From positions 214,303,501-214,367,500 of the forward strand of contig OX465596.1 of the NCBI GenBank assembly GCA_950022295.1: a stretch of DNA of 64,000 nucleotides, written 5' to 3'. The translations under genes and the position numbers were made by a program. Every line of letters begins with the position of its first letter. The stretch's first letter is position 1. Source of the stretch: Bromus sterilis (Eukaryota > Streptophyta > Magnoliopsida > Poales > Poaceae). This document shows, piece by piece, positions 21,840-34,044 of this stretch. Under the pieces are notes generated by a model. That model saw only the letters and a list, made by a program, of their open reading frames with translations, had not been told where the DNA came from and ran no database searches.

Positions 21840-22328
21840 ATGGCTTCCCAGCTCTACGCCGCCGCGTCCATGACCTCCGTGCCGCAGTTCCACGGCCTCA
21901 GGAGCTACTCCTCGCCCAGGTCCATGGCAACGCTGCCGTCGTTGAGGAAGAGGTCCCAGGGTATCCGGTGCGATTACATCGGCTCGGCCACAAACCTCGT
22001 AAGATCACACACTTTTACTACTTGACCCATGGATTAGTTAGTTGATATACTAGTACGTACATAATATACGAGAATGCGGATGCAGATCATGGTGACGACG
22101 ACGACGCTGATGCTGTTCGCCGGGCGGTTTGGGCTGGCGCCGTCGGCGAACCGGAAGGCGACGGCGGGGCTCAAGCTGGAGGCTCGCGAATCCGGGCTGC
22201 AGACGGGCGACCCGGCCGGCTTCACGCTCGCCGACACGCTCGCATGCGGCGCCGTCGGCCATATCATGGGCGTCGGCATCGTGCTCGGCCTCAAGAACAC
22301 CGGCGTCCTCGACCAGATCATCGGCTAG
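21840..22328 (+). CDS. psaK: Photosystem I reaction centre subunit PsaK, chloroplast precursor
   Basis: PsaK is a small thylakoid protein at the edge of the photosystem I core, where it helps attach light-harvesting complex I. Two exons, 21840-21998 and 22086-22328, joined in phase 0, give 133 residues, the usual length for the precursor. Residues 1 to about 45 are rich in Ser, Ala and Arg and look like a chloroplast transit peptide. The mature part has two hydrophobic helices, around residues 54-72 ([18 protein letters not shown]) and 108-126 ([18 protein letters not shown]). The stromal loop between them carries [13 protein letters not shown]. The protein ends GVLDQIIG, as in grass PsaK. 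The 87-bp intron has a GT donor and AG acceptor. The gene looks intact. Confidence 0.96.
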
Positions 22329-22590
22329 AATTAACCTCCTTCTCCTTGTCCGTTGATGATAGCCGGGCGCTCTATTGTAATGTAATGGATCACTCAGTTT
22401 CTAATTTCATGGTGTGGCCTTGTACAATGTACGTGTATGCATCTTGTTTCTTAAGAAAAGGAAAAAAAAGGACGTACCGCCGCGCCGGTGTGGCAAGTGC
22501 GTGACCCGATGCGTTTTTCATCATCTTCACATTTTTTTCTACTAGAAAAGATAGCATGTTAAAAGTTTTTACAGTTTTGCTAAAACACAT
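22329..22590 (+). other. psaK 3' flank
   Basis: Non-coding sequence after the psaK stop, including the likely 3' UTR and polyadenylation region. Nothing else is recognisable. Confidence 0.5.
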
Positions 22591-23040
22591 GTACATGAGA
22601 TTTAACTATCTCACATGTGATTCTTTTTTTTACGATTCCATCGCTCGCGTCGCTGCTGCTGCAGTTTTCTCCCCCCGCACTAACGGCGATGCACAACCCA
22701 GCCTAGTCACCGGCCCAACACCACAGGCCGTTGTTTTTTCTTTGTAACTTTTTGTAGTTTTTTAGTCGTTATTTCTTATTTACTTTTATTTTTTGAATTC
22801 ATGAATATAATTTTTTAAATATTTTTATAAAATTTGTGATACATGGTGTCAATACATATTTGTTGTCGTGAATCGAATTGTATCATTGTCAATAAAATAA
22901 TTTCTTATTCTTCACACTTTTTTATTTATTTGTTTGATTTGAATTTATGTTGTTTAATTCATTTTTAACTAAAATTATGTTTTCTTTTCTATTTTTTTCA
23001 TTTTTTCATTTTTCATTCTGTATAGTTTTGTAAACCTAGT

Positions 23041-24641
23041 TTTTCAGTTGCAAGTTCATCAGTGAGTCGCAAATGGGTTTGACTTTTTCTCTCATTTGCA
23101 AGTCCATCAACGAGTTGTAACTGGGCTCGATATTTTTTTAGTTGATTATCCACCAACGAGTCACAACTGGGTTCAACTATTGTTTCTCAGTTGCAAGTCC
23201 ACCAATGAGTCGTAATTGGGTTCGTCTTTTTTTCTAGTTGCATGTCGACCAACGATTCGCAACTCGGTCTAACTTTTTTTTCCTCAGTTGCAAATTCACC
23301 AATGAGTCGCAATTGAGTTTGACTTTTTCTATCAGTTGCAAGTACATCAACGAGTCGCAACTGGGTTCGACTTTTTTTTAGTTGTATGTCCATCAACGAT
23401 GCGCAACTAGGTTCGATATTTTTCTCAGTTTCAAGTGCACCAACAAGTCGCAACTAAGTCCGTATTTTTTCAATTGCATGTCCATTAACGATTCGCAACC
23501 GGGTTCAACTTTTTTTTTCAGTTGCAAATTCACCAAGGAGTCGCAACTGGGTTTGAATTTTTTTTCTCACTTGCAAATCCATCAACGAATCGCAACAAGG
23601 TTTGACTTTTTATTCACTTGCATGTCTACCAACGAGTCGCAACTGGGTTTGATTATTTTTCTCAGTTGCAAGTCCACCAACGAGCCGCAACTGGGTCCGT
23701 CTTTTTTTTCAGTTGCATGTCCATCAACGATTCGCAACTGGATCAACATTTTTTTTCTCAGTTGCAAGTTCACCAATGAGTCGCAACTGGATTGACTTTT
23801 TTTCTCAGTTGCAAGTCTATCAACGAGTCGTAACTGGGTCCAAATTTTTTTCCAGTTGCATGTCCGCCAATGAGTCGCAACTGGGTTCGACTTTTTTTTC
23901 TCAGTTGCAAGTCCACCAACGAGTCGCAACTGGGTTCGACTTTTTTCTCAGTTGCATGTCCACCAACGAGTCGCAACTGGGTTTGATTTTTTTTCTCAGT
24001 TTCAAGTCCACCAACGAGTCGCAACTGGGTTCGACTTTTTTCACACCAGCGAGTCGCAACTGGGTTCGACTTTTTTTCCAGTTGCAAGTCCACCAACGAG
24101 TCGCAACTTGGGCCCGACTCTTTTTCCCCCAGTTGAAAGTCCACAACTGACTCGCAACTTGCCTCGATTATTTTTTCTCTACTCCAGTTACAACTCCCAC
24201 CATCTTGTTTATCCCAGTTGCATGTCCACCACCGACACGCAACTGGGCTCGACTTTTTTTCCCACTTAGTTGCAACTCTCACCACTGATTTTTTTCCACC
24301 CAGTTGCAAGTCCTCCACCGACTCGCAACTGGGCTCGACTTTTATTCGCCCAGTTAAAAGCACACCACTGACTCGGTACTGTCCTGACTTCTTTTTCTTG
24401 TACCAGTTGCAAGTTCACCACTGACTTGCAACTGGGCCCGACTTATTTTTACTGTTCCAGTTGCAAGTCCACCACTAACTTGCAACTGGTCCAATTGTTT
24501 CTGCTCAAGTTGCAAGTGCACCATCGACTTGCAACTAGGCTCGATCTTTTTTCCTGTACCAGTTGCAAGTCCACCACCGACTTGCAACTCGGCATGACCT
24601 TTTTTAGCCACCCCAGTTGCAAGTCCACCATCGACTTGCAA
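23041..24641. repeat. Hairpin minisatellite, left block
   Basis: A tandem array of degenerate units of roughly 45-50 bp. Most contain CAGTTGC, about 17 bp (AAGTCCACCAACGAGTC), then GCAACTG, followed by a T-rich spacer. The two heptamers are exact inverses, so each such unit can fold into a small hairpin. Several dozen units are present. Units near 24180-24640 drift to ACTTGCAACTGG variants. Long open frames here (for example minus 23770-24363) are by-products of the repeat. Confidence 0.88.
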
Positions 24642-27600
24642 TGTAACAACCCAGTTTTCACAAAAAATTAAAAAATTTGTTTTCGGTGTGAATTGTTTGA
24701 TTGTTTGATTTGTTTGCGGTGTTTGCATCCCCGATCTATCGATCGGCGATTATTTTCCCCTCTTATCTCGTATCGGACGGAGACCGACCCTTGCCACCCT
24801 GACACTCGGCCTTTGCGACACCGGGGTTCACCCGAGCACCGTCGCAACCGGCACAAGTCCAGCCATCGCCACCGGAACGAAAACCCCGTTTATTTAATAA
24901 ACGGATTATTTTATTGGGGCCCCGAAAAATATTGTCGGGATGTCACCGCAGTGAGGTACGATCAACGGGCTCGACGCGCTGAGCGCGTGGTTCGAGATTT
25001 CGTCGGAATCGGAGTCCGTACGGAGTCTCGGCGGTCACCGGACACGCGAGAGGGGTACCGAGGGCGTTTGCGTAAACTGGCCAGCCAACCTGCCTATATA
25101 ATAACCCCCACCTCCCAGACCAGCCAATTAGGGTTCCTCTATGGAAAATATGCAGCCACACCCCCAGAAAACACCCAAATCGCCCCCTAAACCCCTCTTT
25201 TTCGCGAAACCCTAGCTCCCGGACGATCCAGACCGTCAGATCTGGGATCTGACGGCCCAGATGCCCTCCACGTCGCCCCCACCGAGCCTCTCCCACCTCC
25301 AGCCGCCGCGGCCCTCCGCCGGTCCGGATCTGGGCCTCGCGGGCCCGCCAACCGCCGCCGCCCCCTTGGAGCTCCTCTTCTCCGTCCGAAGCCGGCAAGC
25401 AGCGCCACCCCGGCGCCATGGCAGGCCGCCGACACCTCTCCACCTCTCCTGCGCGCTCTCCTTCCTCTCCTCCTCTTCCTCCCGATCCTCTCTCACCCCC
25501 TCACCTCCTCCTCCCTTTCCCTGCAGGAACCAAGCCGCCGCCGCCATTAGCGCCCGAGCCGAGCTCGCGACCGCTGCCTCCCGAAGCCGCCGGCGGCCCG
25601 ACCTCCACCGCCTCCGGATCCGCCTGCCCTCCTTCCCCCTGCGCCTGCCCCGCCTTGCGCCGCCGTGCTGCGCCTCGCCGGCCGGAGAGCCGAGCTCCAG
25701 CGCCGGCGCGCGCGTGCCCGCTCGGGACGAGGCAGCAGCCGGCTGCTCGATCCAGCCAGGTGGGCCGGCCACCGCAGCCGGGCCAGGCGCCAAGCGGCCC
25801 AAGCCAGGCCTCCAGCCCAGCGCCCCTCCAAGCCAGCGGCCAGTTGGGCCAAGCCCAAACGTGAGGCCCCCTTTTTTTATTTTTTCCAGCCTCTGTTTTT
25901 TTTCTTTCTTGTACTAATTTTTTTTGCTAAGTGTTGGAACAACTGCTGCTGATTCGATTCCGCGTTGACGATAGCAAGCGATCCGTAGCCCGGATGACTT
26001 CGCGCCCAAAAGACGAATTGTTTAGAATTGCGTGCTCTAGCTTTCATCTTTTGTGAGAATTTGCATTTGAGCTCATCTTGATTGTGTAATTGTGTGCTAA
26101 ACAGGGCACCAGGCCGTTAAACTGCTACTTTTTCCCGTTAAGTGCTGCTGTTATTATTTTGTTGCAACTTTGCATGATGATTGTAAAACATCCATGAGGC
26201 CTATTGCATTGATTCTTTCTCCTATGTGTTAAGAATCATGTGTAATTCAATTCCATGCTTTAACTTGCCATGTTTGGGTGCTTTAGCTGTATTAAATCTT
26301 GCTCCAAAGTAGTGATCTTGATGTTATTGTGCTGCTGTTGCTGAAACTGTTATTTTGTTGCAACTTCGGTCGACGAGTGTGTCGCGACCGTTTATCGGAA
26401 TTGAGTGATTCCAATTGAATATTGTTAAGCATCATGTCTAATTTCATCCCATGTATTGCTATGTCATGTTGCTGCACTTTTTCATATAGATTTACCCCTG
26501 TTTATACAGCATGTGTGCATAACTTGTTTTGCTTGTATCTTTTTAACCGTAACTCCGTTTGGGGTGTTCTTTATATGTAACTTGATTATTTTTTCGTGCA
26601 ATTTGTGTTTATGCTATTGTTTGCTGTTGTTAACCAACCTAAAATATGGTTTAGGACAGAACAGTACCAAATCTTTTAATCATCGTGCGGCACTTAGTGT
26701 TATGCCATGTTTAGGTTGTGCCTCACTTAAATTAACTAGCATAGATAGTTTACTTTGTGCTTCACCTCTTGACCTGTTTATGTGCTATGCCATGCTTGCT
26801 TGAGTTGCCATGTTAATAATCGTTGGTTGGTCACCTGTAGCTAAGCAACTTGAACCTCCGTAAACGTGCGGTATTTGCCGTGTGTGACCGATACCCCACT
26901 TAAACTGTTAGTAACCGTTCTCGACGATAGATCCGTATCGCGTTTCCGTGCATTGTGTTGTCTCTTTGATCTTGTATTGCTCCATAGTAATAGTGGTGCA
27001 TCGTTGATTGCTTTCCAGTGTTTATCGTCTTGTGTGCTTCCGTGGGTACCTCTCGGAGACGATGCGAGCTTGCGATCGACTACACCTTCGGAACCCGACT
27101 TATCAACAGGCAAGGACTATACATTATTTATAATCCATTCTATTTCAACCAGCGGTTTGCATGCTAGTTTAGGTTAGCTTCGATGTTTGATCCTACCACA
27201 TGTTTACAGCCTTTTTCAAACCGATACAGCCATGTCCCTTCCCAGCAAACCTTGTACTGCTATGTTACTATTGCTCGTTGCTCAGCCCCTGCTTAGTATG
27301 CATGCTTAGGGTTCTACGATGTTACACTGTTACTCCTTGGGTTGGGATATCACATTTATCATTATTATATTGTTGTTGATGATATGATTATTATAATGTT
27401 GACTATATTCGACGAAGGATGGAAGGTCTAGGCTATCCCGCCCCGACGCTTTGTTCCATTCGAGTCACTTAGGATCCGAGTTCCGGGTATTGGTTTTAAG
27501 ACTGAGCGTGCCTAATCGCGTGTGGGATTTTATGGGATCCCCTCTTCTTACCTACCTAGCTTCAAACATTTCTAGAGGTGGCCCAAGCTGATTTACCATT

Positions 27601-28762
27601 TGAAACCGTGTGTGTGCTGGTCAGCTGCCAGTAGTTTTCAAACAACTCGGGCCAGCGGAGACTTAGTTCCTCTGTTGGTCCACACTTGGTGAGCTAGGGA
27701 AGTCCCCTGTTATATAGGTGAGACTAAACCCGACCTTGGCCATACGGAAGAGTCCGATCCGAGAGCGTGGCCAGCTTTTGGATTGGGTGTCGACTCCCCG
27801 GGGGCCACCCGGATTTGTTCGTTGTTAGTTAGAGGGACCTGTCGTTTAGGATCTCTTGGAACTAAATTATAAAATGGTTGCCTATAATGGGTAGCAACTG
27901 AGAGAGATGGGCGAGCATGCGACGCCTCGTAATGGGCAGTTGGTACACCCCTGCAGGGTTAAATCTTTTCGAGAAGCCGTGTCCACGGTTATGGACGACT
28001 TGAGACCTACTCCTTGTTCATAGACAACAACAACTGAGATAATCTTAATATAATTTGATCAACGTGTGCGTGTGCCTTGACTGCTTCTTCTTCGTCGGGA
28101 TGCGAAGAGGAGGACAAGGATAGGATAGGTGTTATGTTTGCATAGTAGTTGATAGCAAGACTTGTTGGAGGCGATTCCTCATCGAATGCTTGGCTTCTTA
28201 GCTTACTCTCTAGATCGTTAGACACTTCATAAATGCTAGTGCGGCAGCAACCTCACCACTTACTCCTTCCTTACCGTAAACTACTAGTTGTCCTAGAATG
28301 ACGAGTGATGAAGTCCTTGCTGGGTCAGATGACCACTACAATTGGATGCTGGGTACCTCTGTACTCATGATATTACCCCCAAACTCTTTTCAGGGTTCTT
28401 GATCGACAACAGGTATGGTGATCGACGTTTCATGTGGAGACTCGACGATGACTAGTTAGGCGGATCCCGGCGGAGGGCCTGAACCCGTGTGGTTATGGGA
28501 TCGATGTTCTTCTCTTTGCCACTAGGCATTTGGTTGTAGTCTGTACTCAGACATGTATCTTCCGCTGTTATATATTATTTGAGGCAGTTGTATGCCGATT
28601 GTATGAGATGTTGTGTCCTGTATCTTTAATGTTGTGATATCATGTTGGAAATCCGGGGCATATCGCTTGGTCATATGTCGCGGTGGGACCGATATGTGCT
28701 TCGTCCCCGGATCTGGGTGGAAACACCTAGATCTGGAACAGTACCGCATATCGGGCCTTACA
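24642..28762. mobile_element. Solo LTR, 4121 bp
   Basis: The sequence begins TGTAA and ends TTACA (TG...CA) and is flanked by a perfect 5-bp duplication TGCAA (24637-24641 and 28763-28767). It has no internal domain, primer site or second LTR, so it is best read as a solo LTR left by recombination, or alternatively a non-coding LARD-like unit. It contains a TATA box (TATATAATAA, 25095-25104) and a GC-rich stretch (25200-25870). The TGTAACA start recalls long-LTR Gypsy families; I do not assign a name. Open frames in the GC-rich stretch occur in several frames on both strands and are not credible genes. Confidence 0.82.
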
Positions 28763-28975
28763 TGCAACTGGGCTCGGCTTTTCTCCGCACCCAAGTTACA
28801 AGTAAACCACCGTTTTGCAACTGGAGTTTGACTCTTTTTTCACCAATAGCAAGTCCATAACCGAGTCACAACTTGGCTCGCCTTTTTTTCCATGCACATT
28901 GCAAGTGCACCAATGACTTGCAATTGCCCTAATCTTTTTTTCCATACCAGTTGTTACTCCCACCATTGACTTTTT
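28763..28975. repeat. Hairpin minisatellite, right block
   Basis: About four degenerate units of the same minisatellite as 23041-24641 (TGCAACTGGGCTCG, then AAGTCCATAACCGAGTCACA, and so on). It is the continuation of that array, displaced by the solo LTR at 24642-28762. Confidence 0.8.
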
Positions 28976-30198
28976 CAAAATATAATTTTTCATTTAGTTG
29001 TAGTAAATTTTTAGTACGATTGTGAATTTATTGCTTAAATTTTGCAACCTCCCCCACAGACCATATATAATCCTCATTTTTTTTGCAGTGTAGGACACAA
29101 TTTTTTTTGCTGTCACAATTGTAGGCTAATGTTTTTTTTAGAATATAGAGTATGAGATACGCATTTTCTGTATGATTTGAGATTATTTTTGCAACATTTT
29201 GAACACAACAGTAATGGATCTTTTTCTTTCCCTTTTTTCTTGTTCTTTTACCGCACCATTGTGGCTTTTTTGTACAAGATAGTTTTCATTTATTTTTCTC
29301 ATAGTTATTTTGATTTATTTTGTTTCCTCTTAGTTTGTTTTCAGTTCTCTTTGTTTTTCTTTCACTTTTTCCTTTTTACTGTTTTCACTTATTTTATTTT
29401 TCGTTCTTTATTTCGTTTTTGTGTTCGTTTTCATTTTTTGAATTTCATTTCTATATTTACGTGTAGACATTTAATATTTGTTCATACACGTTTCAAATTT
29501 TCTAAATATATGATTCACGTTGTTCATATATTTTTTGTATCTTATATATATATGAATAACATTTTTTAAATGGTTGATCTACATGTTTTAAATACATGAT
29601 CAACATTTCTTTTCATATAGATTGTATAATTTTTCTATACACTTTTTAAATACATGATCAACATGTCTTCATATATGGTTTAACAAATTTTAATACATGC
29701 TTAGCAGTGTAAAATACATCATCAACATTTTTTCATAATAATTAACATTTTTTAAATATATGACCAACGATTTTTCAAAAATATTTGCATATGCTTTATA
29801 CATTTTTCATATATATGCCACACACATTTAATAGGTTTTCAAATGCTTGATTACATTCATTAAATAACATAATGAATTGTTTCATACATAGTTTTTTTTG
29901 TAGACATGAGAAACAATTTTCTATATGCATTTAATATTCATATAATGCTTGATTAATTTTTGAAAATATTTATGTAAAATATTTTGATCATACTTATTTA
30001 AATTATTTTGAAATACAACAAAAAATAAAAAATAAACTAAATTACGTGAAATACACAAAAAAGCCGAGGCAGTGTCCTCCCGCACACTTGGGCTGGCCCA
30101 TATTAATAACGAGCCTAGAAAAAAGGGTGAACAGTAGCTTCTTGGGCTGCTTCGAGCTACTTTTTTTTTCCGTGAGACAAAAAAACAAAAAAACTGGT
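28976..30198. other. AT-rich arm of the hairpin-ended element
   Basis: Strongly AT-rich sequence with many T runs and repeats of ATACATGATCAACAT-like phrases around 29590-29800. It mirrors in composition the AT-rich arm at 22740-23040. The open frame at 29177-29569 is Phe/Ile-rich because of T-rich codons and is unlikely to be a gene. Confidence 0.5.
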
Positions 30199-30228
30199 AG
30201 TACATGTGACATAGTTATGTCACATGTA
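30199..30228. repeat. Perfect 13-bp palindromic hairpin
   Basis: The arms GTACATGTGACAT and ATGTCACATGTAC are exact inverses around the four-base loop AGTT. It marks the right edge of the element starting near 22586, whose left edge has a weaker foldback (GAGAT, TTAACT, ATCTC). Confidence 0.8.
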
Positions 30229-30399
30229 CATGAGCTTTAGACAGACCCAAGTTTTTACCTACTCTAGTAAGGAGCGGCTTGGTGGACGGTAACGTTGTGG
30301 ATTTTGCAACTCCGACACAACCTCCTCAAATCCACCCGCTTGAGTGGGTCTTCGTCGATTTGGTGGTGGACTTGCGGCTGTCCACCTTGCGAGAATTTA

Positions 30400-30649
30400 G
30401 GGCATGTATAATGGTGATATTTTAGTCTTATCATATTGATGTGGAGGAGATTTTTTTTGAAAAAAAAGCTTTGCCTACTCTTATTTAAGAGATGATCTCT
30501 TAGCAATAATTCTCTCACCACAAATTTAGGATCCTCTATCTATTACAGCTAAGCTAGGATAGAACCCATTGTATATCACTTTTTTTATCATATCTAAATT
30601 ACGTGACGAAGCTAAGATAAAACAGTCTTATCAACCATTGTAATGTTGC
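30400..30649. mobile_element. MITE, probably PIF/Harbinger (Tourist) type
   Basis: The left end GGGCATGTATAATGGTGAT and the right end ATCAACCATTGTAATGTTGC form an imperfect inverted pair sharing ATAATGGT and ACCATTGTAAT. AGTCTTATCA also recurs on both sides. It is about 250 bp and non-coding. Exact ends and the 3-bp duplication could not be fixed. Confidence 0.5.
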
Positions 30650-30841
30650 AGCGATGTTCTTCAACATGAGTGGCGAGGCTGATGTGGTGAAAACACTGCA
30701 TCGATATCAGTGGTGGCAACGTCCTGTGGCACCCGACCTTTCTCTGAAGGTGATGTCGTGTGATGCTTCCAACCCGCATCTATTCTGTATGCTCTTTCAG
30801 CGAAAGCCTTAGATCCAACTCCTGGATCAGGCAACAGTGGC

Positions 30842-32515
30842 TGATACGTCCCAAACGTATTTATAATTTCTGCTTGCTTCATGCATGTTTTGGATGATAT
30901 TGCTATACTTTTGATGCACTTTCATACACTTTTGATCATATTTGGACTAACCTATTAACTCAGTCCATCCCAGTGCCAGTTCCTGTTTTCTGTTGTTTTT
31001 GTATTTCAGGTATTCCCATTACTTAATGTGCCAAAAAAATCCGGAGAAAATATATAGAAAATAAGCAATACGGAAGTTTCCAGATGCCCGAAGGGGGGCC
31101 AGGGGCCCCCCACCAGGGGTCCAGGCGCCCTGGTGGCGCGGCCCCACCCTAGGCCGCGCTTGGGGGCCGCATGGACTCCCTGCTCCACCTCTGGCTTCCC
31201 CCTTCACCTATATTTACCTCTCGTTCCGAAACCCTCGAGGACAGAACCCTTTTTTGCGATCTCCACTCTGTTCCGCCGCCGCCGCACTTCCAAGATCGGG
31301 GCTGCCAGGAGACCCTTTCCCGGCACCCTGCCGGAGGGAGGATTGACCTCCGGGAGCTTCTCCACCACCATGGACGCCTCCCGGATGAGCCGTGAGTAAT
31401 CCACCTTGGACCATGGGTCCATGATCAGTAGCTATGTGATTTCTTCTCTCCATCTTTGTTCTTCAATGTTTAGACCTTGTGAGCTACCCTAAATGATCTA
31501 GGCACATATGTAATTTTCCTGCTGTTGTTATGTTGAGTTTGCTGGGATCCGATGGATTATGAGATTATGTTCAGATTGCGATGACTAATATATTTGGTTC
31601 TTCTCCTTTTATATTTATGTTCTTGAGTAATTCTTGCATGTTCTCCGTTACTTTTTATTACTTTGGCCAAGTGATGGATGGTGACTTCAAGAGGGATATT
31701 TATGCATGATTGTGGGTTCATGTCCCCCAGTGACTAGCTTGAGTGACAGAAACATGAGTCTAGGGGATGTGATGTTGCCACCAGGGGGAAAACAACGGTG
31801 CTTGTACTTGCAGGTGCAAGGATTGTTTACTTTACGCAAAGTTCTTTTAATGCAGTTGTCTGTTGCTTTGGGTTTACACTTTGGGTGGGACTCGCAAATT
31901 AATACCAACGAGATCTTCTGGATAGATATCTCAAGGTGGATGATTAGTGAGTAGATGCAGATGAATTTCAGTCTACTTGTCTTGGCATACTGCCCATGCT
32001 TTTGAGACTCTTCCTTTCTTTTGTAGCATAGTTAGCATTGCAGTGCGTTTGTAATCCTGTCAATTGCCCAACTGTAATTTGTTCACCTCGCATAGTTGTT
32101 TGTAGTCTTTTGGGAGAGAGACATCACTAGTGAACTTCATGGGACCCCGGTCCATATTTCTACCACTGTTTACATCCTTAATTTACTTCATGTTTTCACT
32201 TTTTTTGCAATTATCACTATCATTATCTCTTGTGTTTGATCCTTTGTAAACGGCAAGGCCGAAGGGATTGACAACCCCTCTGTACTCGTTGGGAGCAAAG
32301 TTATTTGTTGTGTGTGCAGGTTCAGGTAAAGTAAGAAACCTTGAGTTGTGAACGGTGCCATTGTTCACTTTACCACCTACTTGTCGTCGTTCGAGTCCTA
32401 CTGGTCGATCTCAACCTTGGTATCTTTGCCAAGGGAAATTTTCCGCTATGCTACATCTCATTCTTCCACTTAGGGTAACCAACGAGGGGCGAGAATCACT
32501 TCCTCGCTAGCATTA
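30842..32515 (+). repeat. 5' LTR of element 1
   Basis: It starts TGATACGTCCCAAACGTAT and ends GCTAGCATTA, where the other LTR has GCTAGCATCA. It matches the split right LTR along its full length. The open frames inside it (for example 31133-31399) are on both strands and have no family match. Confidence 0.88.
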
Positions 32516-32524
32516 CGCAATTTC

Positions 32525-32542
32525 TGGCGCCATTTCCGGGGA
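32525..32542 (+). promoter_or_regulatory. Primer-binding site, element 1
   Basis: TGGCGCCATTTCCGGGGA, ten bases after the LTR. It matches TGGCGCCGTTGCCGGGGA of element 3 except at two positions. This is the type of site paired with the 3' end of aspartate tRNA in many cereal Gypsy elements. Confidence 0.8.
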
Positions 32543-32682
32543 CTCCAGTCTACAAGATAGGGGAGTTGCACACTATCTTTTATCTATGCTTTTTAGTCTT
32601 GTTAGTTTACCTTTCAGTTTTTATGTTTGTGTCCTTTATAAAAAATCACAAAAAATTGCATGTCTTGCTTACTGCTGCTATT

Positions 32683-34044
32683 ATGGGTACCACTGAAAAC
32701 ACCAAGTTGTGTGACTTCACTAGTCACAACAACAATGACTTTATCTGCACTCATATTGCTACACTTGCCACTTCAGCATCTTATTATGAAATTAAACCTG
32801 CTTTGCTTACCCTTGTTATGAAAGAACAATTCTCTGGTGCTGGAGATGCTGCTGCTTTACACTTGAATAATTTTGTTGAACTTTTTGATATGCAAAAGTA
32901 TAAAGAAGTAGAAGGTGATATTGTTAAGCTTAAGCTTTTTCCTTTCTCCTTGAGATGAGGAGCTAAAATTTGGTTCCAATTCTTGCCTAGGAATAGCATA
33001 GATTCTTGGGATAAGTGCAAGGATGATTTTATTGGGAAGTACTACCCACCTTCTAAGATTATCCAATTGAGGAGTAATATTATGAATTTTAAGAAATTGG
33101 ATAATGACCACGTTGCCCAAGCTTGGGAACGCATGAAATCTCTTGTAAATTTTTTCCCTACGCATGGTTTGACTACTTGGATGGTTATCCAGACTTTTTA
33201 TGCAGGCTTGAACTTTACTTCGCGAAAACTGTTAGACTCGGCCGCGGGAGGAACCTTTATGTCAACAACATTAGGTGCTTCCACAAAACTACTAGATGAG
33301 ATGATGACCAACTATTCCCAATGGCACACCGAAAGAGCTCCAACAGGTAGGAAGGTAAACTCTGTCAAGGAGATCTCCTCCCTAAAGGAAAAAGTTGACA
33401 TGATCATGAATTTACTTACCAAGCAAGCTCCTATTGATCCTCATGATGTTCCTTTAAGTTCCTTGGTTTCTCAAGAACAAGTAGATGTGAACTTTATCTC
33501 TAGAAACAACTTAAACAACGATGCTTATAGGAGTAACTTTGGTAGAAATCCTAGAACGTTCCCATCCAACAACTATGGGAACAACAACACTTATCCTAGC
33601 ACCAAGAACTCCATTTCTGAATTAGAGAGCATGCTTAAGGAATTTATCACTACCCAAAAGGCCTTCAACAAGAGTGTAGAGGAGAAATTAGATAAATTAG
33701 ATAGTCTCTCTTTGAAGGTAGACAACATAGCTCATGAGGTAGAATTGCTTAAAATTACAATTTCTCCCCTCGAGGAGAGGAAGACCACTCCTATGAATGC
33801 TATTCAAGTGCAAATTAATGAAAACATTAGGATGTTGAACAAACTTAAAGATAGATGGGCTAAAGAAAAGGAGGAAGAAGATAGAATTAAGAGCCTTCCT
33901 ACACACCATACCATTGCTACTATCCAAGTTGTTGAGGATCTCAAAACTCTTAGCACCCATCACACCCCTAGTCCACCTAATGGACCCATGAATGGTGATG
34001 CTATTACCTCAACCGTAGAAGAAGAAACTCCTATGAACATATAG
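32683..34044 (+). pseudogene. Element 1 gag, interrupted by a stop
   Basis: Gag forms the particle that packages element RNA. The likely start is the methionine at 32683 (MGTTENTKLCDF). The retrotransposon-gag domain follows: GDAAALHLNNFVELFDM, KLKLFPFSLR, then a TGA at 32956, then GAKIWFQFLP and SWDKCKDDFIGKYYP. A long C-terminal tail includes an Asn-rich stretch (NYGNNNTYPS) and a likely coiled coil (VEEKLDKLDSLSLKVDN). The single stop in the gag core suggests recent inactivation or dependence on a relative. The C-terminal zinc knuckle usual in gag is not visible. Confidence 0.82.

Larger units (their letters stand above)
22586..30236. mobile_element. Large non-coding element with hairpin termini (possibly MULE-like)
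   Basis: Both edges carry related foldback motifs in opposite orientation: TTTAACTATCTCACATGTG at the left and, inverted, ACATAACTATGTCACATGTA at the right. Each is bordered by ACATGTACATGAG, which could be a target duplication or part of the palindrome. Inside are T-rich and AT-rich arms, a minisatellite core and a later solo LTR. No transposase is seen. Without the solo LTR the element would be about 3.5 kb. The class is uncertain. Confidence 0.45.

Noticed and set aside
23382..24363. Long open frames with repeated residues such as VATRWWTCNW or QLQVHQRVATG
   Set aside because: They are produced by the minisatellite unit and appear on both strands; no domain or start context supports a gene.
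23041..24641. CRISPR-like look of regularly spaced repeats with short inverted arms
   Set aside because: Units are degenerate, spacers are T-rich rather than unique, there are no cas genes, and the genome is a plant's.
25236..25917. Overlapping Pro/Arg/Ser-rich open frames on both strands (up to 218 codons)
   Set aside because: They lie within the solo LTR, occur in several frames because of high GC, have low complexity and match no protein family.
24642..28762. Naming the solo LTR as a specific family such as Sukkula
   Set aside because: The length is similar to known long LTRs, but I could not match diagnostic sequence, so the family is left open.
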